In this document: piece by piece, positions 35,021-43,434 of the stretch
Position numbering within the stretch: position 1 is the first letter of the stretch
How the letters are laid out: every line of letters begins with the position of its first letter
Source: Bacteroidia bacterium
GTDB taxonomy: Bacteria; Bacteroidota; Bacteroidia; Palsa-965
Direction of reading: 5' to 3'
Assembly: GCA_025454955.1 (NCBI GenBank)
Contig: JALONL010000002.1
Coordinates: forward strand, 124,001 to 188,000
Length of the DNA: 64,000 nucleotides
Program-made: the position numbers and the translations under genes
Notes under the pieces: model-generated
Told to the model about the DNA's origin: nothing
Databases searched by the model: none
Seen by the model: only the letters and a program-made list of their open reading frames with translations

Positions 35021-35674
35021 ATGTCATTAAACGATAACCCCATTCTGCTTATTCTCGATCTGGATGAAACGCTCATTCACGCCAGTGTAAATGAACTTGA
35101 CCGGCCTGCCGATTTCAAAGTATTCAATTATTACATCTATACACGTCCGAATCTTGAATCGTTTTTACATCAGGTGAATACCCATTTCAGACTTGCCGTA
35201 TGGTCGTCAGCTAGTGATGATTACGTGGCGGAGGTTGTGAAACGTATTTTCCCGCCCGAAATTCATTTAGCCTTTGTATGGGGAAATTCGCGCTGCACTC
35301 CTTATTTCCCGAGATTTCATGATGAATCAGAAACACATCCGCACAATTTTGGTCATTACAGGTATGCCAAGAAGTTAAACAAACTCCGAAAGCGGGGCTG
35401 GAGTCTTGATCGTGTGTTAATTGTGGATGATACGCCGCAAAAAGTACAATTCAACTACGGCAATGCAATTTATGCCAGCGAGTGGACCGGCCAAAGGGAC
35501 GACAACGAGTTGTACTATCTTGCCTTCTATCTGCAAAGCCTGAGCAGGAGCGAAAATGTAAGGCGAATTGAAAAACGCAACTGGAAAGAGAAGCTGATTA
35601 ACAATGCAGCCAGCTTTTTGGAGCAGGCCTTTGATATAAATGATGCCGAAAACAAAAACACCGGCCACAATTAA
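35021..35674 (+). CDS. FCP1/NIF-like HAD phosphatase
   Basis: HAD-superfamily phosphatase of the NLI-interacting-factor/FCP1 type. The catalytic DLDET motif (residues 13-17, in ILLILDLDETLIHA) carries the nucleophile Asp and the acid/base Asp two residues on. Motif II is VWSSAS (about 65), and motif III is the VDDTP near residue 138 (RVLIVDDTPQKVQFN), with KKLNKL giving the conserved lysine just before it. In eukaryotes these enzymes act on phosphoserine in proteins such as the RNA polymerase II tail; substrates in bacteria are unknown. The 217-residue start at 35021 gives a compact NIF domain; an in-frame ATG at 34916 would add 35 unconserved residues. The gene ends in a hairpin that also faces dxs. 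Confidence 0.85.
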   Translation: MSLNDNPILLILDLDETLIHASVNELDRPADFKVFNYYIYTRPNLESFLHQVNTHFRLAVWSSASDDYVAEVVKRIFPPEIHLAFVWGNSRCTPYFPRFHDESETHPHNFGHYRYAKKLNKLRKRGWSLDRVLIVDDTPQKVQFNYGNAIYASEWTGQRDDNELYYLAFYLQSLSRSENVRRIEKRNWKEKLINNAASFLEQAFDINDAENKNTGHN

Positions 35675-35690
35675 CAGTGCGCCGGTGTTT
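35656..35690. terminator. Bidirectional terminator between the phosphatase and dxs
   Basis: AAACACCGGC (35656-35665) pairs with GCCGGTGTTT (35681-35690). The stem includes the last codons of the phosphatase and its stop, and the A/T ends can serve transcription from both sides. Confidence 0.7.
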
Positions 35691-35711
35691 ATATTGATTG
35701 TTGATGTGAGA

Positions 35712-37652
35712 CTATACAGTAACAGCCCGGCGTTTCGACACTAACTCCACAGCAGCCTGGGCAATGGCATCGGTATCAAAGCCGCATTCTTTCCAGAGCT
35801 GGGGTTGTTCGCCGTGCTCGATCCATTGGTCGGGAATGCCGAGGCGTTTGAGTTTGGCCGCGTAGCCATGATCGGCCATGAATTCGGCCACTGCGCTGCC
35901 GAAGCCGCCTTGTATGCAGCCGTCTTCCACGGTAATTACTGCGCTGTGGCGGGCAAATACTTCGTGCAGCATTTCTTCGTCGATGGGCTTTACGAAACGC
36001 ATGTCGTAATGCGCGGCGTGTATGCCTTTGGCGGCGAGTGTTTCGCAGGCTTTCACGGCAAAGTTACCGGGATGGCCTATGGTGAGTATGGCTACGTCTT
36101 TTCCGTCGCGCACTTTGCGGCCTTTGCCAATGGGTAGTTCTTCGAGCGGTGTGCGCCACTCGGGCATTACACCATTGCCGCGCGGATAGCGGATGGAGAA
36201 AGGCCCGGCGTTTTTGTCAAGCTGCGCAGTGTACATGAGGTTGCGCAGTTCCTGTTCGTTCATGGGTGCGCTCACCACCATGTTGGGGATGCAGCGGAAA
36301 TAGGCAATATCGAATGCGCCGTGGTGCGTGGGGCCATCAGCTCCGGCCAGACCGCCGCGGTCGAGGCAAAACACCACATGCAGGTTCTGAAGCGCCACAT
36401 CATGCACCACCTGATCGTAGGCGCGTTGCATGAATGAGGAGTAGATATTGCAGAACGGCACCATGCCCTGTGTGGCCAGTCCGGCCGAGAAGGTTACGGC
36501 GTGCTGTTCGGCAATGCCCACGTCGAATGCGCGTTCGGGCATGGCCTTCATCATAATATTGAGCGAGCAACCCGAGGGCATGGCCGGCGTAATGCCCATG
36601 ATTTTCGGGTTGGCCTCGGCCAGTTCCACCATGGTGTGGCCAAACACGTCCTGGTACTTGGGCGCTGTGGGGCCGTTGCTGGCGGCTTTTACAAGCTGTC
36701 CGGTGTTTTTGTCGAACAGGCCGGGTGCGTGCCAGAGTGTGGGATTGCCTTCTTCCGAAAACTTAAAGCCTTTGCCCTTGCGTGTCACCACATGCAGGAG
36801 TTTGGGGCCGGGAATGTCTTTCAGGTCGCGCATTACTTTCACGAGCCTGTCCACATCGTGCCCGTCGATAGGCCCGAAGTAGCGGAAGTTAAGCGATTCG
36901 AAAAGATTGCTGTGCTTGAGCAGTGCCGACTTGAGTCCATCGCTAAGCTTCGAGGCCATTTTCTGTGCATCGGGCCCGAATTTGCTGAGCACTTTCCACA
37001 CCTCGTCTTTTACTTTGTTGTAGGTGTGCGAGGTGGTAATGTCGTTGAGGTATTCTTTGAGCGCGCCCACGTTGGGGTCAATGCTCATGCAGTTGTCGTT
37101 GAGCACCACCAGCAGGTTGCTTTTTTCGATGCCTGCGTGGTTGAGGCCTTCAAATGCCAGGCCGGCTGTCATGGCTCCGTCGCCAATTACGGCTACCACC
37201 TGGCGGTCGTGTTCGCCTTTGCGGTTTGCCGCCACCGCCATGCCCAGAGCCGCCGAAATGGAGGTGGACGAATGGCCTACGCCAAATGTATCGTACTCGC
37301 TTTCAGAGCGTTTCGGAAAGCCGGAAATGCCTTTGTAGATGCGGTTGGTATGAAATACGTTGCGGCGGCCGGTGAGGATTTTGTGCCCGTAGGCCTGGTG
37401 GCCCACATCCCACACAAGCTGGTCGTGCGGGGTTTCAAACACGTAATGCAAGGCCACGGTAAGCTCCACCACCCCGAGGCTGGCACCAAAATGCCCGCCC
37501 TTAACCGACACTAAATCAATGATATACTGACGAAGTTCGTCGCAAAGCTGGGGAAGTTTTTCTTCGGCCAGCTTGCGCAGGTCGGCAGGAATTTCGATGT
37601 TCCGGAGGAGTTCGCCGGGGTGAAATTCGGGTTGGTTGGAAGGTGTACTCAT
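35712..37652 (-). CDS. dxs: 1-deoxy-D-xylulose-5-phosphate synthase (DXS)
   Basis: DXS condenses pyruvate with glyceraldehyde 3-phosphate, the first step of the MEP isoprenoid pathway, using thiamin diphosphate. The 646 residues match the normal length. Seen motifs are [34 protein letters not shown] (with catalytic His), [18 protein letters not shown] (ThDP-binding GDG and downstream Asn), [30 protein letters not shown] and the substrate-binding [15 protein letters not shown]. It is convergent with the phosphatase gene and has its own promoter. IspG from the same pathway is encoded at 9107-11062; both have Bacteroidota -7 elements close to the ATG. Confidence 0.97.
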   Translation of the reverse strand: MSTPSNQPEFHPGELLRNIEIPADLRKLAEEKLPQLCDELRQYIIDLVSVKGGHFGASLGVVELTVALHYVFETPHDQLVWDVGHQAYGHKILTGRRNVFHTNRIYKGISGFPKRSESEYDTFGVGHSSTSISAALGMAVAANRKGEHDRQVVAVIGDGAMTAGLAFEGLNHAGIEKSNLLVVLNDNCMSIDPNVGALKEYLNDITTSHTYNKVKDEVWKVLSKFGPDAQKMASKLSDGLKSALLKHSNLFESLNFRYFGPIDGHDVDRLVKVMRDLKDIPGPKLLHVVTRKGKGFKFSEEGNPTLWHAPGLFDKNTGQLVKAASNGPTAPKYQDVFGHTMVELAEANPKIMGITPAMPSGCSLNIMMKAMPERAFDVGIAEQHAVTFSAGLATQGMVPFCNIYSSFMQRAYDQVVHDVALQNLHVVFCLDRGGLAGADGPTHHGAFDIAYFRCIPNMVVSAPMNEQELRNLMYTAQLDKNAGPFSIRYPRGNGVMPEWRTPLEELPIGKGRKVRDGKDVAILTIGHPGNFAVKACETLAAKGIHAAHYDMRFVKPIDEEMLHEVFARHSAVITVEDGCIQGGFGSAVAEFMADHGYAAKLKRLGIPDQWIEHGEQPQLWKECGFDTDAIAQAAVELVSKRRAVTV

Positions 37653-37665
37653 TGCTATAGCTAAA

Positions 37666-37673
37666 CAAAGGTA
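37666..37673 (-). promoter_or_regulatory. dxs promoter, -7 element TACCTTTG
   Basis: TACCTTTG on the minus strand lies 13 bases upstream of the dxs ATG. The leader would be very short (about 7 bases). Confidence 0.65.
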
Positions 37674-37693
37674 GTGGAAAAAGGTTTATACGA

Positions 37694-37733
37694 GGGTGTT
37701 TTGGGGGGATTTACGGGGGTTTTGGGGTGGGGG
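37694..37733 (+). other. G-run cluster, possible G-quadruplex, at the edge of the AT-rich island
   Basis: Five runs of three or more G on the plus strand (37694-37696, 37703-37708, 37715-37719, 37724-37727, 37729-37733) lie in 40 bases between dxs and the defence genes. The spacing of up to six bases would allow a quadruplex on the plus strand. Confidence 0.4.
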
Positions 37734-37887
37734 ATTTGGTAAAAGGTGTTAATTGGACGCATGAAAAGATTTATCATGAAAAATACTGACAGAAAAATCA
37801 TCAGAAAGCAGGACTAAAGGAATAACCTGATTGTGTTGGTTTGCAGTTGAGGAGCAATTACTCAAGAATAAGCAATCCAACATAAAT

Positions 37888-38946
37888 ATGACAAATAAAT
37901 ACAAGCAGCTAACCGAAAGCATTAAAGGACGTATCAATCCTGAAAAGTTTAGCTTCCAGAAAGCTTTTAGCGATGAACTTTCGACACTATCATATAGTGA
38001 AGTATTAACTTATATAAGACTTGGTATGAAGGGAGTAGAACCTGAGTATACACAAAAAAGCAGAGAGGCGGGAGAAAAAGTAAAAAACCATCTTTCAGAA
38101 AGTCTTAACGACGTTGTTTTCCAATATCAAGGATCCGTAATGACAGATACACACATCAGAGGTCATAGTGATATTGATTTACTGACAATTTGTAATAAAT
38201 ATTATTCTTATGATTCGAATGGCATTACTAACATTCTAGAGTCTTGGGAGAAAAAATCACGTTACAGTACACAACAAATTGAAAGGCTAACTAATACGAT
38301 TAATTCTGCACATTACAAAGGAAACTCAATTGAAGATTTAAAGCATTTACGAATTGATAGCGAAAATATCTTAAAAGATATTTATCCAATTTGTAAAACA
38401 ACAAACCCTAAATCAATAAAAATAAAAAATAAAAGCCTAAACAGAGATGTAGATATTGTAATTGCACAGTGGTATCATGACGTATCAACAATTATAACAA
38501 ATGATGAGAAATACAAGGGTATTCAAGTATTTAACAAAGATACTAATGCATGTGAAAATCCAGATTTCCCTTTTTTAAGTATTAGTAGAATTAATGAAAG
38601 AAGCTCGATAACAAAAGGGCGGTTGAAAAAAATGATTCGCTTTCTGAAAAATGTTAAAGCTGATTCTCAAAGAAATATCGAACTATCCAGTTTTGACATT
38701 AACGCAATATGTTATGACATAGATGTTTCCCTTTATCAAAATTTGTCATTCTATGAGCTGATACCGATCTTATATAGTCAATTGAAAACAATATGTATTA
38801 ATAAAGTTAAAGCCAGCAGTATTGTATCAGTTGATGGGAAGGAGTATATTTTTTTAGATAAACCTGACAAAATCGAAAATATTAAAAAATTGTTTGCCGA
38901 AATAGAAGGTGTTTTTTATGATTTAAAAAAAGACATCAACCTATAA
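37888..38946 (+). CDS. CD-NTase (cGAS/DncV-like nucleotidyltransferase) of a CBASS system
   Basis: The 352-residue protein has the nucleotidyltransferase signature: YQGSVMTDT (Gly-Ser at 82-83), HSDIDLL (Asp 95 and Asp 97) and a third acidic motif RDVDIV (Asp 187 and Asp 189), the metal-binding set of the cGAS/DncV-like family. A C-terminal helical domain follows (SSITKGRLKKMIRFLKN). Such enzymes sense phage infection and make a cyclic di- or oligonucleotide that switches on an effector. Here the effector gene begins on the last base of this stop codon (TAATG). Bacterial STING partners are known to answer c-di-GMP, so c-di-GMP is the likely product. ATG 37888 is used, since an upstream start adds residues unlike the family. 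Both genes are AT-rich and rich in K, N and I, unlike their neighbours. Confidence 0.85.
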   Translation: MTNKYKQLTESIKGRINPEKFSFQKAFSDELSTLSYSEVLTYIRLGMKGVEPEYTQKSREAGEKVKNHLSESLNDVVFQYQGSVMTDTHIRGHSDIDLLTICNKYYSYDSNGITNILESWEKKSRYSTQQIERLTNTINSAHYKGNSIEDLKHLRIDSENILKDIYPICKTTNPKSIKIKNKSLNRDVDIVIAQWYHDVSTIITNDEKYKGIQVFNKDTNACENPDFPFLSISRINERSSITKGRLKKMIRFLKNVKADSQRNIELSSFDINAICYDIDVSLYQNLSFYELIPILYSQLKTICINKVKASSIVSVDGKEYIFLDKPDKIENIKKLFAEIEGVFYDLKKDINL

Positions 38947-39884
38947 TGAAAAAGAAGATCTTTATTGGCTGTTCTTCTCAGGAACTGGAGCTTGCTAGAG
39001 AAGCTAAAGCATTATTAATCGATAGGTTTGAGGTTACAATTTGGGATGAGAACATTTGGGATAATAATTCATTTAAATTGAACGAATTTATTCTCGCAAA
39101 TTTACTTAAAGCCTCACTCTTATATGATTTCGGGCTATTACTGGGCACTGATGATGATGTTATTCAAAGAGATGGAAAAATACTGATGCAACCACGGGAT
39201 AATGTATTGTTTGAATTAGGTTTATTCACAGGTAGAATGGGCATTTCAAAATGCGCATTTCTAGTCGACACAAAAATCAATTTATTATCCGATTTTAACG
39301 GCCTTTCTCTGGCTCAATTTGAACGCAATAATCGCCAAAGTTTTGAAAATGCTGTTAATCAAATAAAAGAGTTATTCCTTTCTATCACTGATGATGAAAT
39401 AAACTTCTTCCCTTCAACAACTCTAGCTTATACATATTTTGAAAATTTTATACTGCCTGTTTGCAAAGGGTTGATAGAAAACAATGGGATTGAAGTTGAT
39501 GATAAAAAATACCTTAGAACTAAAATAGAAGTAATTATTCCAGATAAAATTAATCATGATGTGAATTTACAATTTGAACAACTCAAGTCAGCAATAAATA
39601 CCAAATCGGTTATTATCAAATATGCTGGAAGGCCTCGAACAATTAATATTGATACAAGAATACATGATGATACTATAGTAATAATCGATTTCCCAACAAT
39701 CATTTCTGGTATAAATTTTTCTATACTGAATTTATTGCCAAATGAATTCAATAAATCAAGTAATACATATCACTCTATTCTTGAACGGGAATTATATAGA
39801 TTTACCTATACACTGAAAAAATTACTATCAAAGCATGGATTTCAAAATATGATTTTATTCAAAAAAACTTCGGAATTTAATTGA
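38946..39884 (+). CDS. TIR-STING effector of CBASS (TIR NADase fused to a prokaryotic STING-like domain)
   Basis: The 312-residue product has two parts. Residues 1-145 are a TIR-like nucleotide-binding domain: KIFIGCSSQELELA at the start, VTIWDENIW near 30, and PRDNVLFELGLFTGRMG with Glu 90 at the expected NADase position. Residues about 155-305 look like the prokaryotic STING domain: LAYTYFENFILP (Asn 167, Phe 168), KIEVIIPD, an Arg-rich segment near 229-238 and VIIDFPTIISG (Asp 248, Pro 250). These occupy the places of the conserved NF, R and D-x-P-T residues of bacterial STING that touch c-di-GMP. On signal binding, TIR-STING assembles into filaments and destroys NAD+, killing infected cells. 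The domain call is by recognition, not by search. Confidence 0.85.
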   Translation: MKKKIFIGCSSQELELAREAKALLIDRFEVTIWDENIWDNNSFKLNEFILANLLKASLLYDFGLLLGTDDDVIQRDGKILMQPRDNVLFELGLFTGRMGISKCAFLVDTKINLLSDFNGLSLAQFERNNRQSFENAVNQIKELFLSITDDEINFFPSTTLAYTYFENFILPVCKGLIENNGIEVDDKKYLRTKIEVIIPDKINHDVNLQFEQLKSAINTKSVIIKYAGRPRTINIDTRIHDDTIVIIDFPTIISGINFSILNLLPNEFNKSSNTYHSILERELYRFTYTLKKLLSKHGFQNMILFKKTSEFN

Positions 39885-40162
39885 TACTGCGTTCGTTAAA
39901 ATACTTGCAATAGATATCAAAAAAGGTTAGCATACGTTAACAACTTCTCTATCTTCTATTCCTTATACACCAACTAAATTAACTATATAATCTTATCTCA
40001 TTCCTCAGAGATAATCATCAGTCATTGCTATAAGCTGCCATTTATTTGCATTGGCAAGATTCCCCCTAAACAAAAAATCTCCCATTAGCCCCAAACCCGC
40101 ATAGGGGCTCTACCCGCATCTCGTGTCTGCTTACTAAACAACAAAGTAAAATCAGATACGCA
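39885..40162. other. Intergenic remainder right of the CBASS genes
   Basis: 278 bases with no gene. The first two thirds are as AT-rich as the island. A short hairpin (AGCCCC 40087-40092 with GGGGCT 40104-40109) lies in the leader of the hydrolase gene. No terminator was found directly after the effector gene. Confidence 0.5.
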
Positions 40163-41173
40163 ATGAATCTAAACAAATTGCTCTTGCTCGTAACAGTAGC
40201 CTCCTCGCTGCTTGTTGCCTGTACAAAAGAACTCGAACTCAAAGACCCCGGCAATCTTGTTCCACAAACAGTCGATCAGGATGCTTCGCTGCCTTCCATT
40301 ATTGTAAACGGCGTACAGCTTCACGCCGAGGCCTACGGACATCCCGACAGTACGCTTGTGGTATGCATACACGGCGGGCCGGGGGCCGATTACCGCTACC
40401 TGCTCAACGCAAAATCGCTGGCCGATTATGGTTACCGTGTGGTGTTTTACGATCAGATCGGGTCGGGGCTTTCAAAGCGTTATCCGGCCAGTCGTTATAC
40501 CGATGATCCTCAGGCTGCGGTGGATTATTTCTATCACGAACTGCGCGGCGTAATTGCGCACTATCGCACACATCCCGGCCAGAAGGTCTATCTGCTGGGG
40601 CATTCGTGGGGTGGTATGCTGGGTGCGGCATACTCGGGCCGGTATCCGAATGAAATACAGGGTTTGGTGGTGTGTGAGCCCGGCGGACTGAAATGGGACG
40701 ATGTGGTGGAGTATGGCCGCAACATGGCCTCGTTCAATGTGCTGAATGAAAATCCGAATAACTCCTTGTACATCGATCAGCTATTGTCGGATGAGGAAGA
40801 TGAGCATGTAGTGCTCGATTATAAATGGGCCCTGCAGGGAAGTTATGCGCAACCTGCCACCGGCGACGATTTGCGTGTACCCTTTAGTTTCTGGCGTGGC
40901 GGCGCAGTGCTCAACGATGTAATTTTTAAAATCGGAAATGATGTAAAACCCGATTTCAGTGCCGGGTTAAACAACTTTCAGGTGCCTGTACTCTTTTTTT
41001 ACAGCACCGAAAACAAAGCCTATCCCACCTCCTGGGCCGAAAAAATATCATCGTCGTTTAATACTGTGGAAGTAGTGAAAGCGGCAGGCAGCCATTCGAG
41101 CATGATTCTGGAAACTGATATCTGGAACAATTTCATTCAGCCCAAAATAATTACCTACTTCAACTCACTTTAA
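40163..41173 (+). CDS. Alpha/beta-hydrolase lipoprotein, proline-iminopeptidase-like
   Basis: A 336-residue lipoprotein: hydrophobic N-terminus and lipobox SLLVAC with Cys 20. The hydrolase domain has the oxyanion-hole motif HGGPG (in VVCIHGGPGADYRYLLN), an F-Y-D-Q-I-G-S-G-L-S loop, the nucleophile elbow GHSWGG, and a likely catalytic His in AGSHSSMI near the C-terminus. HGGPG together with D-Q-I-G-S-G-x-S is the combination of proline iminopeptidases and related aminopeptidases. The substrate is inferred as N-terminal proline or hydrophobic peptides. The acid is likely the Glu/Asp after FFYSTENKAYP. It is exported and membrane-anchored, so it would act in the periplasm or on the surface. A partner gene follows after 12 bases. 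Confidence 0.82.
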   Translation: MNLNKLLLLVTVASSLLVACTKELELKDPGNLVPQTVDQDASLPSIIVNGVQLHAEAYGHPDSTLVVCIHGGPGADYRYLLNAKSLADYGYRVVFYDQIGSGLSKRYPASRYTDDPQAAVDYFYHELRGVIAHYRTHPGQKVYLLGHSWGGMLGAAYSGRYPNEIQGLVVCEPGGLKWDDVVEYGRNMASFNVLNENPNNSLYIDQLLSDEEDEHVVLDYKWALQGSYAQPATGDDLRVPFSFWRGGAVLNDVIFKIGNDVKPDFSAGLNNFQVPVLFFYSTENKAYPTSWAEKISSSFNTVEVVKAAGSHSSMILETDIWNNFIQPKIITYFNSL

Positions 41174-41185
41174 CCATTACCGGAA

Positions 41186-41857
41186 ATGAAATTCAGAAAT
41201 CTTATTTTTGCTGCTGCTATTCTCCTCGCATCGCCTGCTGTTAATGCACAAACACTTAACTGGGCCGGTATAGAAAACGAACAGAAACATATTCTCACTG
41301 CTCATACCGGCATTGAACACGGAATAATATGGGGAGTTGGTTACGGACGGAAACTTAATGCAGGTAAATTTCCCATTGTGCTGGGTGCGGGTTATTCTTT
41401 TGCTTCGGGTAAAAATCTGTTCGACGATTCGAAACTGAAATTGGGCGGACAGATAAATATCTGGCAATGGAAAGCCTTTCAGGTATCGGCCCGGCTGCAG
41501 GGAATTGCGCGTACGACCAAAAATGATTTTGTGCGCATTACCGGATTCGGCAGCGATGGTGCACTGACTGCGGGTGTGTATAAACCAAAATGGTTTGTGG
41601 CAGGTGAAATGGGCTACGACAAGTCAATCGTAATTCACCTCAAACACGGGCAGGCTTACAAAGACAATTATGCGCAAGTGGTTGACGGATGGTATCAGCC
41701 CGATGCGGGTGGTAATATTTATTTTGGTTTAACGGCTGGCCGCTCGTTTGGGCGAAGCGATATTACTGTGAAAGCCGGACGTATGCTCACCGAACAGTTT
41801 AAACCTATGCACGCACTTCCGCTGTATTTTGAAATCGGTTACAACCTGAAGTTTTAA
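41186..41857 (+). CDS. Outer-membrane beta-barrel-like protein of unknown function
   Basis: The 223-residue product has a signal peptide (MKFRNLIFAAAILLASPAVNAQ) and alternating strands with aromatic ends (GIIWGVGYGRKLNAGKFPIVLGAGYSFASGKNLF, GGQINIWQWKAFQVSARLQG, KWFVAGEMGYDKSIVIHLK, NIYFGLTAGRSFGRSDITVKAGRML) ending in YFEIGYNLKF, the C-terminal aromatic signature of outer-membrane proteins. It probably forms a small barrel. It is 12 bases downstream of the hydrolase gene and shares its terminator, so the two are co-transcribed. I cannot say if it forms a pore for the hydrolase or a separate function. Confidence 0.72.
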   Translation: MKFRNLIFAAAILLASPAVNAQTLNWAGIENEQKHILTAHTGIEHGIIWGVGYGRKLNAGKFPIVLGAGYSFASGKNLFDDSKLKLGGQINIWQWKAFQVSARLQGIARTTKNDFVRITGFGSDGALTAGVYKPKWFVAGEMGYDKSIVIHLKHGQAYKDNYAQVVDGWYQPDAGGNIYFGLTAGRSFGRSDITVKAGRMLTEQFKPMHALPLYFEIGYNLKF

Positions 41858-41867
41858 AGGGAATAAG

Positions 41868-41911
41868 AGGTAATAAAAAAGAGCGGCATTGTTCGCTCTT
41901 TTTTATTACCT
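41868..41911. terminator. Strong bidirectional terminator after 41857
   Basis: AGGTAATAAAAAAGAGCG (41868-41885) pairs with CGCTCTTTTTTATTACCT (41894-41911), an 18-bp stem with A/T tracts on both sides. Confidence 0.85.
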
Positions 41912-42103
41912 GCATTTTTGAAATGAAAAAGACGGGCAATATGTTTCTGATTTTGCCTGTATATTCAACCGGTACATAAAACCTGCTGCTGCTTAACACA
42001 GAACACGTTATTTTATCCCTTAATTACATCGCATTACTGCATTATTTACACGATGAGATGTAACTAATGCGGCTACGCGCTTTGTAAATTAGCTTTACAC
42101 GTT

Positions 42104-42195
42104 GCCTGAAACTGGCCGGTAAGTACAACCCGGCTGAAACAGCCGAAGGATGTTGCAACACAAATACTTACAAAGAATTTGTCCAGGCGTTTTTT
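42104..42195 (+). ncRNA. Candidate structured RNA in the gap before 42277 (low confidence)
   Basis: Three nested stems can form in about 90 bases: GCCTG (42104-42108) with CAGGC (42184-42188), GTAAGTA (42119-42125) with TACTTAC (42165-42171), and CGGCTG (42131-42136) with CAGCCG (42140-42145, loop AAA). A palindrome TGTTGCAACA (42151-42160) sits between the last two. Six Ts follow the outer stem (42190-42195), as in a terminator. I do not recognise a known family. It lies in the 419-base gap 41858-42276, where only the terminator at 41868 is otherwise seen. Confidence 0.3.
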
Positions 42196-42276
42196 GAATG
42201 TTCGTTAATTATTATGTAACTTTCATATCCAGTTCTCCACAAAACACCCGGCATCTGTGCACAAAACGCTGAACGT

Positions 42277-43350
42277 ATGAAAACCCCATTCGGCCATTTT
42301 ACTAAATCAATTATTTTATTCTGTTGTTTACTTGCCAGTATTCCCGCTCGCTCACAAATAATTTACGTGTGTACCGCCCTGGCCGATTTAATTTCTGTTG
42401 ACCTGAGCACTTGCACCAGCACACTCATTGGTAACACCGGCAGTCCGCAGGCCGACATTGCACTTACACCCAACGGTACCCTGTATGGCATTGATATGAA
42501 CGGATTAGTGAGCATAAACACCAGCACGGCTGCCACCACGCTGGTGGCAGGCGCACCGCCGTTTCCGACGGCAGTTGAAGTGGCTCTTGTAAGCGATGCC
42601 AACGGTGTGCTGTACTCCGCCAGTAATAATCTGTACAGACTCGATCCGGTGAGCAACAGCTGGGTGCTTGTGGGCTCGCTTAATCCTTACGTGGCGGGAG
42701 GCGATCTTACTTTTTATAACGGCGATTTGTACATGGCCGATGTATCGCAACAGTTGGTGCGCATTACGCTCAACCCGTTTGGATTGCAGCTTATAGGCAA
42801 TATGCAAACTGCCACTGATCCGATTTTCGGCATCATTACTTCGGGGCAGCCCATCGTAGATACTTGTACCGGCCTGGTAACAGGCACCGATAGCGTAAGA
42901 ATGTTTGCCACAGGCGGGCGTACCATTTTTGAAGTCGATCCGCAAACCGCAGCCGTAACACCCTTCTGCGTGGTTAGCGCAATGCAACAGATTGATGGCC
43001 TTTTTGGCGCAGCCTCGCCCCAGGAAAGCCAGAGTGTAACCGGTGGAAATGTAAATCCAGTTCCGCAACTGGCAATGCCCAATGTATTTACACCCAATGG
43101 CGATTTAGTAAACGACCTGTTCCGGCTTCCCACTGGCACAATTTCACCCAACTGCGCCGACAGGATTGAATATTCGCTGAGGGTATTTAACCGCTGGGGA
43201 AATGAACTTTATTCGGGAAGGGCGGATACAGGATGGGATGGAAATTTTAATAATTCACCTTCACCCGATGGGGTGTATTACTGGATTCTTACAGCCACCA
43301 CTGCTTCTGCAACAACTAACATTGCCGGATTTGTGACGTTGAACAGGTAG
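42277..43350 (+). CDS. Secreted CHU_C protein with a propeller-like N-terminal domain
   Basis: A 357-residue protein with signal peptide (MKTPFGHFTKSIILFCCLLASIPARSQ) and an N-terminal region of WD/NHL-like short strands, each a variant of G-x-L-Y-x-x-D-x-x-G-x-x-x-I-N (LTPNGTLYGIDMNGLVSIN, DANGVLYSASNNLYRLDP, YNGDLYMADVSQQLVRI, MFATGGRTIFEVDP). These give a beta-propeller-like outline. The final 85 residues are a CHU_C domain (MPNVFTPNGDLVNDLF, then LRVFNRWGNELYSG and DGVYYWILTA), the T9SS type B signal. The role is probably surface binding. A TAACTTTC element (42217-42224) resembles a -7 box and lies 53 bases before the ATG. Confidence 0.82.
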   Translation: MKTPFGHFTKSIILFCCLLASIPARSQIIYVCTALADLISVDLSTCTSTLIGNTGSPQADIALTPNGTLYGIDMNGLVSINTSTAATTLVAGAPPFPTAVEVALVSDANGVLYSASNNLYRLDPVSNSWVLVGSLNPYVAGGDLTFYNGDLYMADVSQQLVRITLNPFGLQLIGNMQTATDPIFGIITSGQPIVDTCTGLVTGTDSVRMFATGGRTIFEVDPQTAAVTPFCVVSAMQQIDGLFGAASPQESQSVTGGNVNPVPQLAMPNVFTPNGDLVNDLFRLPTGTISPNCADRIEYSLRVFNRWGNELYSGRADTGWDGNFNNSPSPDGVYYWILTATTASATTNIAGFVTLNR

Positions 43351-43434
43351 TGATTTTCTGTGATGGCAATTAATTTACTTACACATCTGTATAATGGTTT
43401 ACATCTTGTAGCACAAAGTTATTGCTCCCGGGCA

